Source: an uncultured Colwellia sp.
GTDB taxonomy: Bacteria; Pseudomonadota; Gammaproteobacteria; Enterobacterales; Alteromonadaceae
Length of the DNA: 64,000 nt
Direction of reading: 5' to 3'
Assembly: GCA_913058395.1 (NCBI GenBank)
Contig: CAJXQI010000008.1
Coordinates: forward strand, 1-64,000
In this document: piece by piece, positions 1-9,454 of the stretch
Numbering within the stretch: position 1 is the first letter of the stretch
Layout: the number at the start of each line of letters is the position of its first letter
The notes under the pieces: model-generated
What the model was told of the DNA's origin: nothing
Databases searched by the model: none
Seen by the model: the letters and a program-made list of their open reading frames with translations, nothing else
Position numbers and translations under genes: made by a program

Positions 1-1510
1 GTTTCATTTCAGATTTTGAAACACCTAAAATAGCCACTTCTGGTGCATTAACAATCGGCGTAAATGCCGTACCGCCAATACCACCTAAACTAGAAATAGT
101 AAAACAGCCACCTTGCATATCAGCCGCTTTCAATTTACCGTCACGTGCTTTGATACTAATTTCTAAAAGCTCGCGAGATAATTGATGAATACCTTTTTTA
201 TCAACATCACGTACTACCGGTACAACTAAACCGTTTGGTGTATCAACTGCAACACCAATATGGATGTACTTTTTCAAAATTAAACTTTCACCATCTTCAC
301 TCAAGCTTGAGTTAAACGTTGGGAATTCACGTAAAGCATCAGCAGCGGCTTTTAAAATAAACACAAGCGGTGTAATTTTAAACCCTAACTTTTTCTTTTC
401 ACAAATAACATTCTGTTCTTTACGGAAAGCTTCAACATTAGTGATGTCAGCTTCGTCAAATTGAGTAACATGTGGAATCGTTACCCAGTTACGGTGCAAG
501 AATGGGCCAGAAATTTTCTGAATACGGGTAAGTGCTTTAGTTTCAATTTCACCAAACTTTGAGAAATCAATCGCTTTCGCACTAACAACCTGTAAACCAC
601 CTTCACCAGAAGCAACTGAACTACCCGCATTCGCTTTCGGACGAGAAAGTTCATACTTCACGTATGACTGTACGTCTTCTTTTAAAATACGGCCTTTATT
701 GCCTGTACCTTTCACTAACGTTAAATCAACACCAAATTCACGTGCTAAACGACGAATTGATGGTGAAGTATAAATACTACCTGACGAGGCAACCGTTCCC
801 GCTTGTGGATGATGTGGAACTGGCGCGGCTTTTTTAGCAGCAGGCGCTGGTGCAGCTTTTGGTGCTTCAACCACTTTCTCAGCTACCGGCGCTACAGCTT
901 CAACCGGCGCGCCACTTGAAGTTTCAAGTTTGATCACCAATGAGCCTTGCTTAACTTTATCACCAACATTGATAAGCACTTCTTTAACCGTACCAGCATG
1001 TGAAGAAGGCACATCCATAGTTGCTTTATCAGTTTCTAAGGTAATTAAGCCATCTTCTGCTTCAATAACATCACCAACGGCAATAAGCACGTCGATAACA
1101 TCAACTTCACCGTCTTCACCAATGTCTGGAACAGCAACGTCGATTACAGCACTTGCTGTTGCAACTGTGGCAACAGGTGCTGCTTCAGCAGCTACTGTCG
1201 CTTCTTCGACCACTGGTGCTGGAGTTTCAACAACAGCTTCTGCTGGTGCGGCTTCTGCACTTGCTGCTTCGCCAGCTGCCGTCATTTCGGCAATGATGTC
1301 ACCTTCTTTAATTTTGTCACCAACGTTAACTAATAAAGCGCTCAATGTACCGGCAAAAGGTGCTGGAATATCCATTGATGCTTTATCAGTTTCAACCGTT
1401 AATATACCTTCATCTGCTTCAAGTGAGTCACCCACAGCAAAACAAATTTCAATAATTTCAACTTCTTCGCCACCAACATCAGGGACTAGAATTTTTTGAC
1501 TAGTAGACAT
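1..1510 (-). CDS. aceF: Pyruvate dehydrogenase E2 (dihydrolipoyllysine acetyltransferase), 3' end outside window
   Basis: E2 core of the pyruvate dehydrogenase complex; it moves acetyl groups from E1 to CoA through lipoyl arms. About 503 N-terminal residues are visible. There are two lipoyl domains, each with the lipoylated lysine in a TDKA context (ETDKASMD and ETDKATMD). They are joined by Ala/Pro/Glu-rich swinging linkers, followed by an E3-binding domain (SPSIRRLAREFGVDL) and most of the acetyltransferase domain. The catalytic HxxxDG motif should lie beyond the window edge. E. coli AceF has three lipoyl domains, so two is a shorter version also seen in other gammaproteobacteria. It lies 34 bp after aceE and is probably cotranscribed with it. 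lpd would be expected next but is not visible. Confidence 0.95.
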   Translation of the reverse strand, partial: MSTSQKILVPDVGGEEVEIIEICFAVGDSLEADEGILTVETDKASMDIPAPFAGTLSALLVNVGDKIKEGDIIAEMTAAGEAASAEAAPAEAVVETPAPVVEEATVAAEAAPVATVATASAVIDVAVPDIGEDGEVDVIDVLIAVGDVIEAEDGLITLETDKATMDVPSSHAGTVKEVLINVGDKVKQGSLVIKLETSSGAPVEAVAPVAEKVVEAPKAAPAPAAKKAAPVPHHPQAGTVASSGSIYTSPSIRRLAREFGVDLTLVKGTGNKGRILKEDVQSYVKYELSRPKANAGSSVASGEGGLQVVSAKAIDFSKFGEIETKALTRIQKISGPFLHRNWVTIPHVTQFDEADITNVEAFRKEQNVICEKKKLGFKITPLVFILKAAADALREFPTFNSSLSEDGESLILKKYIHIGVAVDTPNGLVVPVVRDVDKKGIHQLSRELLEISIKARDGKLKAADMQGGCFTISSLGGIGGTAFTPIVNAPEVAILGVSKSEMK

Positions 1511-1544
1511 ATTAATTATCCTATCTCTTTCTAATACTAATGGG

Positions 1545-4232
1545 TTATGCGTAAAGTGGGTTAAGTTTTTCAGTATCAATATTGAAGCGTTTAATTGCTT
1601 CAGTAACCACTGAACGTTCAACGTCACCACGGTTTGCTAATTCAAATAACGCAGCTACTACAACGTAAGCTGCATTCACTTCAAAGTGAGTACGTAAATT
1701 AGCTCGGCTATCACTACGTCCAAAACCATCAGTACCTAAACAACGGTATTCAGTGTCAATGTAAGCACGAACTTGATCTGAATAGTTTTTAATGTAATCG
1801 GTTGCTGCAATTGCAGGACCATTTTCTTTGGTAATTACCGTAGAAATATACGCTTGCTTTTGCTTGCTTTCCGGGTGAAGCATATTCCAGCGTGTCACAT
1901 CTTGGCCGTCGCGTGCTAATTCATTGAATGAAGTCACAGAGTACACATCACTTGAAATACCGTAATCAGCGCTTAGAATTTGTGCTGCTTCACGTACTTT
2001 TTCTAAAATAGTACCTGAGCCCATTAATTGCACATTAGCTTTCGCTTTTTTAGCACCTTCCTTTGCAGGAACCGTTTCAAGCTTGTAAATACCTTTGATG
2101 ATTTCATCAGCAACGTCTTTAGTCTCTGGCATTGCCGGATGCTGGTAGCTTTCGTTCATTAAGGTTAAGTAGAAGAAGATATTTTCATTTTCTTCATACA
2201 TACGACGTAAACCTTCACGCACGATAACTGCAATCTCATAGCCGTATGTTGGATCATAAGTCACACAATTAGGAATTAAACCTGCTTGTACATGTGAATG
2301 GCCATCTTGATGTTGTAAACCTTCACCGTTTAGCGTTGTACGACCCGCCGTAGCTCCTAATAAGAAACCACGTGCTTGGCTGTCACCCGCTGCCCATGCT
2401 AAGTCACCAACACGTTGGAAGCCAAACATTGAATAGTAAATGTAGAATGGGATAGTCGTCGCGTTACAGGTTGAATAAGAAGTACCCGAAGCAACCCAAG
2501 ATGCCATTGCGCCTAACTCGTTAATACCTTCTTGTAGAACCTGACCTTTTTTATCTTCACGATAATAAGCAACTTGGTCAGCATCTTGAGGAACATATTT
2601 TTGTCCTTCATTAGCGTAAATACCGACTTGACGGAACAAACCTTCCATACCGAATGTACGTGCTTCATCAGGAATAATTGGCACAATACGCTTGCCAATT
2701 TTCTTATCCTTTAATAGCGCATTTAACACTCGAACAAAAGTCATGGTTGAAGAAACTTCACGTTCACCAGAGCCTTTCAAAATAGCGTCAAACGCTTTCA
2801 ATGCTGGAATCTCTAAGCTTTCTTCAGCTTGCACGCGACGTGCAGGCAGAGAACCACCTAATGCTTCACGACGTGCTTTTAAGTATTTAAATTCTTCGCT
2901 ATCTTCAGGGAACTTATAGAAAGGTAAGTCAGCAATTTCATCATCGCTGATTGGCATATTAAAACGATCACGGTAATGCTTAATCGATTCAACATCCATT
3001 TTCTTAACATTATGAGCAATATTCAGTGCTTCACCTGAAGCGCCTAAACCAAAACCTTTAACCGTTTTAGCTAATATTACTGTTGGGCGACCTTTAGTTT
3101 CTTGCGCTTTTTTATATGCTGCATAAACTTTAACAGGATCATGACCGCCACGGTTTAAGCGGTAAATGTCTTCGTCAGACATATTCGCCACAAGTGCGGC
3201 AGTTTCAGGGTACTTATTGAAGAAGTTTTCGCGCGTGTACTTACCACCTTTCGCTTTACAGTTTTGGTATTCACCATCAACCGTTTCTTCCATCAATTGT
3301 AAAAGTTTACCTGAAGTGTCACGAGCAATTAGTGCATCCCAGTATGACCCCCAAATAACTTTAACAACTTCCCAGCCAGCGCCACGGAATGTACCTTCAA
3401 GTTCTTGAATAATTTTGCCATTACCACGAACTGGGCCATCTAAGCGTTGTAAGTTACAGTTGATAACGAATGTTAAGTTGTCTAAACCTTCACGAGACGC
3501 TAAACCAATAGCACCTAATGATTCTGGCTCATCCGTTTCACCGTCACCTAAGTAACAGTAAACACGCTGTGCTGAACAATCTTTAATACCACGATCAGTT
3601 AAATATTTAAGGAAACGTGCAGTATAGATAGCTTGTAATGGACCTAGTCCCATAGAAACCGTTGGGAACTGCCAAAAGTCTTTCATCAAATGCGGATGTG
3701 GGTAAGACGATAAACCTTCACCATCACACTCTTGGCGGAAGTTATCCATTTGCGATTCAGTTAAACGACCTTCCATAAAGGCACGAGCATAAATACCTGG
3801 AGCAATGTGACCTTGTGAGAAAATAAAGTCACCGCCATCTTTTTCAGAGGCAGCTCTAAAGAAGTGGTTAAAACCAACATCGTATAACATTGCTGAAGAA
3901 GCAAAACTACCGATATGGCCACCTAGTTCTAAATCTTTTTTCGACGCACGAAGTACTAAAACTAGTGCATTCCAACGAATAGCAGCACGAATACGCGCTT
4001 CAATTGTTTGGTCAGCAGGCATGTGAGGCTCTTGCCCTGGAGGAATAGTATTTACATAAGCTGTTTTTGCATCGAATGGTAAATGCGTACCGCTTCGGCG
4101 AGCGCGGTCAATCAGTTTTTCTAAAATGAAATGTGCGCGATCTGGACCTTCATTTTCTAAAATAGAATCCATAGATTCTAACCACTCTTGGGTTTCCAAT
4201 GAATCCAAATCGATTTTCGGGAGCTCAGACAT
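1545..4232 (-). CDS. aceE: Pyruvate dehydrogenase E1 component, homodimeric type
   Basis: Thiamine-diphosphate enzyme that decarboxylates pyruvate and acetylates the E2 lipoyl arm. It is 895 aa, close to the 887 aa of E. coli AceE, which places it in the single-chain homodimeric E1 class. The ThDP/Mg motif GDGETDEPES is at residues 229-238. The N-terminus (DSLETQEWLESMDSIL) matches the E2-interacting start of the family. It sits between pdhR, 106 bp upstream, and aceF, 34 bp downstream, all on the same strand. PdhR control is therefore likely, either through the operator before pdhR or by a promoter of its own that I could not identify. Confidence 0.97.
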   Translation of the reverse strand: MSELPKIDLDSLETQEWLESMDSILENEGPDRAHFILEKLIDRARRSGTHLPFDAKTAYVNTIPPGQEPHMPADQTIEARIRAAIRWNALVLVLRASKKDLELGGHIGSFASSAMLYDVGFNHFFRAASEKDGGDFIFSQGHIAPGIYARAFMEGRLTESQMDNFRQECDGEGLSSYPHPHLMKDFWQFPTVSMGLGPLQAIYTARFLKYLTDRGIKDCSAQRVYCYLGDGETDEPESLGAIGLASREGLDNLTFVINCNLQRLDGPVRGNGKIIQELEGTFRGAGWEVVKVIWGSYWDALIARDTSGKLLQLMEETVDGEYQNCKAKGGKYTRENFFNKYPETAALVANMSDEDIYRLNRGGHDPVKVYAAYKKAQETKGRPTVILAKTVKGFGLGASGEALNIAHNVKKMDVESIKHYRDRFNMPISDDEIADLPFYKFPEDSEEFKYLKARREALGGSLPARRVQAEESLEIPALKAFDAILKGSGEREVSSTMTFVRVLNALLKDKKIGKRIVPIIPDEARTFGMEGLFRQVGIYANEGQKYVPQDADQVAYYREDKKGQVLQEGINELGAMASWVASGTSYSTCNATTIPFYIYYSMFGFQRVGDLAWAAGDSQARGFLLGATAGRTTLNGEGLQHQDGHSHVQAGLIPNCVTYDPTYGYEIAVIVREGLRRMYEENENIFFYLTLMNESYQHPAMPETKDVADEIIKGIYKLETVPAKEGAKKAKANVQLMGSGTILEKVREAAQILSADYGISSDVYSVTSFNELARDGQDVTRWNMLHPESKQKQAYISTVITKENGPAIAATDYIKNYSDQVRAYIDTEYRCLGTDGFGRSDSRANLRTHFEVNAAYVVVAALFELANRGDVERSVVTEAIKRFNIDTEKLNPLYA

Positions 4233-4338
4233 AATTACATAGTCTCCAATAATTAGTAGTATAAAGTTAAATTTATGTGTTTAAAGATAGCCGTTTTTTT
4301 GCAGATATCCTTAACTCGCTTTAAATGTTAAAAATAAT

Positions 4339-5115
4339 CTAAAATTCTGTTCTTTTCATTCGGCGCATGGAGCGTTCCATGCGACTATTCTCTTGCGACA
4401 TTTTTAATAACACTTCTTCAATAAAGGCTAAATGTCGGTGACTGGCTCCCCAAGCTATTTGAGGCTTACCACTGATTATTGCACTCATTAAACGTGTACG
4501 ATAATCAGATATTTGTTTAAACACATCAGGGCGCTTTGCTAATATTGTTAAGTTTTGCTCAATATTATCAATGATCAACGGCGCCATACTGTGTGCTAAA
4601 TGCAAGATAATCGCATTGTGGCTTGCGGCACATATCGCTAAGTAAAACTCAAATACTGCTTGTGCTTCCACACGATAATTATCTTCTAATTGCGCATTGC
4701 CGATATTGTCATGCTTGTTTTGAATTTCATCAAAGTCGGCTTGTGTACCCCGCATAGCAGCATAATAAGCTGACATGCCTTCAATGCCATGACGAAACTC
4801 TAGCAAATCAAATTGTGACTCATTGTTATTAGCCATCAAGTCAAATAGAGGATCTGACAAGCCACCCAAAATTTGGTCATTAACATAAGTACCGCCACCT
4901 TGACGTCGCGTCACTAAACGTTTTGCTTCTAATGCTTGAATAGCTTCACGAAGCGATGGACGAGAAACATCAAATTGTTTCGCCAATTCCCTTTCCGCTG
5001 GCAATTTTTGCCCTGGTTTCAGACTTCCTTCCAGGATCATTGTCTCAAGCTGCGACTGAATAACATCAGACAACTTTGCTTGCTTCACCGGTTTTTTAAT
5101 ACTCGGAATAGACAT
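4339..5115 (-). CDS. pdhR: Pyruvate-responsive GntR-family repressor PdhR
   Basis: FadR-subfamily GntR regulator, 258 aa. The N-terminal winged helix-turn-helix covers about residues 15-75 (PAERELAKQFDVSRPSLREA is the recognition region). The rest is an all-helical FCD effector domain. In E. coli PdhR represses pdhR-aceEF-lpd and is released by pyruvate. The position directly before aceE, plus a perfect ATTGGT-N3-ACCAAT operator about 70-85 bp before its start codon, make the PdhR assignment and autoregulation convincing. The C-terminus is basic (RMERSMRRMKRTEF). Confidence 0.95.
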   Translation of the reverse strand: MSIPSIKKPVKQAKLSDVIQSQLETMILEGSLKPGQKLPAERELAKQFDVSRPSLREAIQALEAKRLVTRRQGGGTYVNDQILGGLSDPLFDLMANNNESQFDLLEFRHGIEGMSAYYAAMRGTQADFDEIQNKHDNIGNAQLEDNYRVEAQAVFEFYLAICAASHNAIILHLAHSMAPLIIDNIEQNLTILAKRPDVFKQISDYRTRLMSAIISGKPQIAWGASHRHLAFIEEVLLKMSQENSRMERSMRRMKRTEF

Positions 5116-5177
5116 TTAAAACCCTTTAATATTCAAATATTTTGTATCTAAATTCAGAAAACCTTACCGAATACAAA

Positions 5178-5201
5178 ATTGGTAAATTGGTAAGACCAAT
5201 T
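5178..5201 (-). promoter_or_regulatory. PdhR operator with an extra direct half-site
   Basis: Bases 5186-5200 read ATTGGTAAGACCAAT, an exact match to the ATTGGT-N3-ACCAAT PdhR consensus known from E. coli. The palindrome extends one base on each side (5185-5201). A further ATTGGT half-site at 5178-5183 forms a direct repeat ATTGGTAAATTGGTAA with the left arm. The site lies upstream of pdhR, consistent with autoregulation of the pdhR-aceEF operon. Confidence 0.88.
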
Positions 5202-5553
5202 GAATTTTCGAGTCATAATGTACCAAATAGCGCAGCAGTTGTAAACTACAGCTTAATTTATGAACGAAAATATGGAGGGTAAATCCATTAATCTGGCTTA
5301 AGTTTTACTGAATGAATATAGTGTATTAAACAAAAGTAGGTGAATTGAATGGAGATAATTAAGGGTAGCCCTAAGTGATATAAACTTGAGCCCTACTCTT
5401 TAAGTAGTGCAATAGTCACAGATGTGCCAATGGTATATCAATGTGAACTCGCAGCCTTTTTGTTCTGAAGTATAGAATAAAAGGCAACAAGTAGATTTAC
5501 TTAGTAAGTAAAGCAAAAGAATATCAGCACTCTTTTGCTCTTCCAAAATTTTA
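5202..5553. other. Intergenic region without a supported gene
   Basis: Between the PdhR operator and the 3' end of ampE there are about 350 bp with only tiny ORFs (13 codons or fewer). It holds three inverted repeats: an imperfect GCCTTTT...AAAAGGC hairpin near 5453-5484, a TTTACTT-AGT-AAGTAAA palindrome at 5497-5513, and a perfect 9-bp stem at 5512-5539. No convincing RNA gene was recognised. Confidence 0.5.
5512..5539 (-). terminator. Possible ampE terminator hairpin
   Basis: AGCAAAAGA (5512-5520) pairs perfectly with TCTTTTGCT (5531-5539) around a 10-nt loop, just past the ampE stop. On the minus strand the stem is followed by TTACTT, a weak T-tract, so intrinsic termination is only plausible. 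Confidence 0.4.
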
Positions 5554-6435
5554 CTAGGTGATAATACCCGTTAGAATTAATACTGATATAACAGCTAAAA
5601 ATAGCAGTAAGGTGCGCTTAGCAAGCTTAACCAGTAAACACGGCTCTAAAGTACAATCATCAGTATCTACCATCAAATCTTCCGACTTTTCTGCGACAGA
5701 TATTAGAACCTTGCTAGGAGCCTTTTCAAACTCGAATAAGTTTTCTAACCAAACCGGCATAGCTTTAGAGAAATGCCCAACAAACATATAACCAAACGCA
5801 ACAAGCCTGACCGGTAACCAGTCAACCCAAAACAATAGTTGCTGTGTCGCCTCGCAGCCATCGCTGGTGCTTTTAATATGTTCGTCACCGTTATCAGCTT
5901 CTTCATCAATGGTATTAGTATCTTTATTATTAGCACACTCATTTACTGTGGTAAGTAAACGGTAAAACAAAGCTCCTGCTGCACCAAATAGAACAAAAAA
6001 CAGCATAACCGCAATAAAATATCGGTAGTTTAACCACACTAAAGTTTGTCCAAAGCCCATATTGGCAATATTTTTATCTTGCTGAAGTTGCATATGGTGT
6101 AATTCACAGCTAGTCAACTCACCTTTAAACGCTGACACTAAATAACTTTTATAAGCATCTCGCGTTTTCATACAGCCAAAACAAACTATCAAAATCAAGG
6201 TCGATGCTATTAAGTGTAATAAGGCATTATCTACTTGGGACAATAAAAAATAACAGCCAAACACTGGAATAAAAATAACCGCATAGCTTAGGGCAGCAGA
6301 TTGACGAAAATCAGCTAAAAATTTAGTTTGCTTAATCGCAGAAATGTAGCGTCGATGAAAGGTATTGAACTGCCAAGTACTTGACGACAAGTAACGTTCT
6401 GCAATTAATGCAATCAATAAACTAATTAAGCTCAT
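5554..6435 (-). CDS. ampE: AmpE-like inner-membrane protein
   Basis: 293 aa with hydrophobic segments near residues 1-12, 45-90, 138-162 and the extreme C-terminus (LLLFLAVISVLILTGIIT). AmpE is a membrane protein genetically linked to AmpD and beta-lactamase induction; its biochemical role is not firmly known. The start MSLISLLIALIAERYL matches the family opening, where an LIAER motif is typical. Between two membrane segments is an acidic loop (TNTIDEEADNGDEH). It follows ampD by 42 bp on the same strand, the E. coli ampD-ampE arrangement, with pdhR next. Confidence 0.85.
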   Translation of the reverse strand: MSLISLLIALIAERYLSSSTWQFNTFHRRYISAIKQTKFLADFRQSAALSYAVIFIPVFGCYFLLSQVDNALLHLIASTLILIVCFGCMKTRDAYKSYLVSAFKGELTSCELHHMQLQQDKNIANMGFGQTLVWLNYRYFIAVMLFFVLFGAAGALFYRLLTTVNECANNKDTNTIDEEADNGDEHIKSTSDGCEATQQLLFWVDWLPVRLVAFGYMFVGHFSKAMPVWLENLFEFEKAPSKVLISVAEKSEDLMVDTDDCTLEPCLLVKLAKRTLLLFLAVISVLILTGIIT

Positions 6436-6477
6436 ATTTAATTATCCACTTTAATAAAATAAAACCTTGCTGATGGG

Positions 6478-7071
6478 CTATTCAGCAAGAAGTTCGCGAT
6501 ACAAATCCCAATCAAATGCAGCACCTGGATCCGTTTTACGCACAGGTGCAATATCACAGTGCCCGACAATGTTATCTTCTAGTTCGGGGTAAACGCCAAT
6601 TAAGGCATGGCTCAAGCGACTAAGCTGCTGATATTGTTCTATAGTATATGGAATATCATCGGTTCCTTCCAGTTCAATGCCAATAGAAAAATCATTACAT
6701 TTTTCTCGCCCTTGATAATTTGATACTCCGGCATGCCAAGCTTTGTCATTAAAAGACACGTATTGCACAATATTGCCATTACGCTGAATAAGACAATGAG
6801 CAGAAACTCTTACCTCATATATACTTTCAAAATAGGGGTCGACTGTCGGATCTAAATTACCAAGAAAAAAATCAGTAATATAGCCACCACCAAATTTTCC
6901 TGGCGGTAACGAAATATTATGCACAACCAACAAGCTAACCGCTTCATTTTCATCTCGAGGCTCAAAGTGGCTAGACTTTTGAATTTCAGCATTGCTTAAC
7001 CAACCATTAGTTATGGCAGATTTTGGCTTGTCTTTTAGTTCGCTTGACGTATTTGACATACAATAATTCAT
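6478..7071 (-). CDS. ampD: 1,6-anhydro-N-acetylmuramyl-L-alanine amidase AmpD
   Basis: Cytoplasmic zinc amidase that releases the stem peptide from anhydroMurNAc-peptides during murein recycling. 197 aa. Zinc ligands map to His51 (VVHNISLPPG), His171 (GHCDIAP) and Asp181 (KTDPG); the spacings (120 and 10) equal those of E. coli AmpD. SAHCLIQRNG and GIELEGTD are further family signatures. The start at 7071 is kept because an AAGGA lies about 10 nt upstream; the second Met at 7059 lacks a Shine-Dalgarno site. Divergent from the retropepsin gene across 75 bp. Confidence 0.95.
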   Translation of the reverse strand: MNYCMSNTSSELKDKPKSAITNGWLSNAEIQKSSHFEPRDENEAVSLLVVHNISLPPGKFGGGYITDFFLGNLDPTVDPYFESIYEVRVSAHCLIQRNGNIVQYVSFNDKAWHAGVSNYQGREKCNDFSIGIELEGTDDIPYTIEQYQQLSRLSHALIGVYPELEDNIVGHCDIAPVRKTDPGAAFDWDLYRELLAE

Positions 7072-7146
7072 ACTTTGTTTATCCTTGCACTATTACATAG
7101 TAAAGTTATCAACAGAACAAGAGAGTAACCTAAGATCTGGAGTCCT

Positions 7147-7668
7147 ATGAGTGAGAATGATGTTACAACAAGTTTTGGCAAAGGCTTTGTATGGATAGCT
7201 TGGGTTATCGGTCTAGCGTTGTTAGTTTTTGTTTTTCAAGATTTATTAGACGATCAATACAACCCAAATCAAGACCCGAAACTTTCATTGCAAAGCAACG
7301 GCCAAGCACAAGTTACTTTGCAACAAAATCGCCAAGGGCATTATTTAACCAATGGCGCGATTAATGGTGAAAAGGTAACGTTTTTGCTGGATACAGGCGC
7401 AACGCAAGTGTCCATTCCTGCGCATATTGCAGAAAAGTTATCGCTGCAGGCTGGCGGTAAAAGCCGAGTACAAACAGCAAATGGCAGCATCACAGTTTAT
7501 CAAACACAAATAAATGAATTACGCATTGGCAATATCTACCTGTATAATGTCGCGGCACATATCAATCCGAGTATGAATGCAAATGAAATTCTATTGGGCA
7601 TGAGCGCCTTAAAAAGAGTAGAATTTCGCCAAACAGGCAAACAACTTATTTTACGAGAGCAACTTTAG
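7147..7668 (+). CDS. Membrane-anchored retropepsin-like aspartic protease (TIGR02281-type)
   Basis: 173 aa. One N-terminal membrane segment at about residues 13-31 is followed by a Gln/Asn-rich linker and a single retropepsin-like domain. The catalytic motif FLLDTGATQVSIP has DTGA at residues 82-85. The flap-like and C-terminal parts (VQTANGSITVYQT, ILLGMSALKRVEF) fit the clan AA single-lobe fold, which must dimerise to be active. The active domain is probably periplasmic, since a short N-terminus precedes the anchor. Its substrate is unknown. Its stop codon directly abuts the nadC start, so translation may be coupled. A GGAG sits 4 nt before the ATG. Confidence 0.85.
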   Translation: MSENDVTTSFGKGFVWIAWVIGLALLVFVFQDLLDDQYNPNQDPKLSLQSNGQAQVTLQQNRQGHYLTNGAINGEKVTFLLDTGATQVSIPAHIAEKLSLQAGGKSRVQTANGSITVYQTQINELRIGNIYLYNVAAHINPSMNANEILLGMSALKRVEFRQTGKQLILREQL

Positions 7669-8556
<888 letters not shown>

Positions 8557-8658
8557 TTTACAGATAAAAAATTAGTTATAGGCTGAAACTTCGCTCTTTT
8601 TTTGGTCATTATTTTTATACAATTCAATCCTAATTCCTCTTTTTTGACAATAAAACTT

Positions 8659-8686
8659 AAAACACTCAGTAAGCTGAGTGTTTTTT
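8659..8686 (+). terminator. Rho-independent terminator after nadC
   Basis: Stem AACACTCAG (8661-8669), loop TAAG, stem CTGAGTGTT (8674-8682), followed by a run of T to 8686. It closes the protease-nadC transcript and isolates pilA. Confidence 0.9.
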
Positions 8687-8861
8687 AATCGCCAAATACA
8701 AATTCTCTTGCTAGACTATTTTTGTGGAATAGTACAAAAAGTTACAATTTCAAAAGAATAATGACAAAAAACTAAAAAAAATCGACACAATGTTTTACAT
8801 TTACTCATTTTTGTCGCAGTATATTTTTAGCCCTCGAAATTAAAGTATGGATTAACTTATT
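8687..8861 (+). other. pilA upstream region
   Basis: AT-rich stretch between the nadC terminator and pilA. I looked for the GG-N10-GC sigma-54 promoter usual for pilA in pseudomonads and found no good match, so the promoter is not assigned. Confidence 0.35.
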
Positions 8862-9323
8862 ATGAAAAAACTTAACACTATGAACAAAGCAAAAGGTTTC
8901 ACCCTTATTGAATTAATGATCGTTGTTGCAATTATCGGTATTTTAGCAGCGGTTGCATTGCCTGCTTATAAAACATATTCAGATAGAGCTGCATTTGCTG
9001 AAGTTGTTTTAGCAGCTACGCCAGCTAAAACAGCTGTTGATTTATGTGTACAAACATTAGTTGGAGCAACGAACTGTGGTGCAATTGATGACGGAAATGA
9101 TGATCCTGCAGCAGAAAACACCAACGGTTGGTCTGATGCCGGTTTAGTTACTTCTGTCGTTATCAGTGGTGCTGATAATGATAATTTATTAATTACTGTT
9201 ACTTCAACTTACACGGATGATGACGGTGATGCAGTAACATTTACACTTGCAGGAGTTGATACTGCTGGTGGTTCAGTTACATGGACAAGAGGCGGTACCT
9301 GTTTAGCGGTAGGCCTTTGTTAA
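8862..9323 (+). CDS. pilA: Type IV major pilin (prepilin) PilA
   Basis: 153 aa. The class III leader ends in KAKG, with cleavage before Phe13, followed by the canonical [24 protein letters not shown] helix segment with Glu at mature position 5. A short globular domain is rich in Asp/Asn and holds four cysteines (DLC, TNC, GTC and the final C), enough for a C-terminal D-loop disulfide. The acidic surface is unlike the leader-proximal helix. A second Met at residue 7 would give a six-residue leader and cannot be excluded. Its own terminator downstream and terminator upstream suggest a separate transcript. Processing would be by PilD, encoded 3.3 kb downstream. Confidence 0.92.
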   Translation: MKKLNTMNKAKGFTLIELMIVVAIIGILAAVALPAYKTYSDRAAFAEVVLAATPAKTAVDLCVQTLVGATNCGAIDDGNDDPAAENTNGWSDAGLVTSVVISGADNDNLLITVTSTYTDDDGDAVTFTLAGVDTAGGSVTWTRGGTCLAVGLC

Positions 9324-9341
9324 TAAATAGCTAAAATCAAT

Positions 9342-9366
9342 AAAGCTCCGAGAGGAGCTTTTTTTA
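9342..9366 (+). terminator. Rho-independent terminator after pilA
   Basis: AAAGCTCC (9342-9349), loop GAGA, GGAGCTTT (9354-9361), then T to 9365. Located 18 nt after the pilA stop, so pilA is likely made as an abundant separate mRNA. Confidence 0.9.
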
Positions 9367-9454
9367 TACGTCTAATTGCACAATCTTTTGTTTTTAGCAT
9401 TAAAAGTGCGTTACACTCTAACTATAGGTAATCACTGAATTTTGTTATAAAGCC

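Noticed and set aside
930-1499. 189-codon plus-strand frame inside aceF
   Set aside because: It is the mirror of the Ala/Glu-rich lipoyl-linker coding of aceF and has no ribosome site or family match.
6436-6445. DnaA box TTATCCACT
   Set aside because: One mismatch to TTATNCACA and isolated; no cluster that would indicate an origin.
8687-8861. Sigma-54 promoter for pilA
   Set aside because: CGACACAATGTTTTACAT lacks GG-N10-GC; no acceptable match was found.
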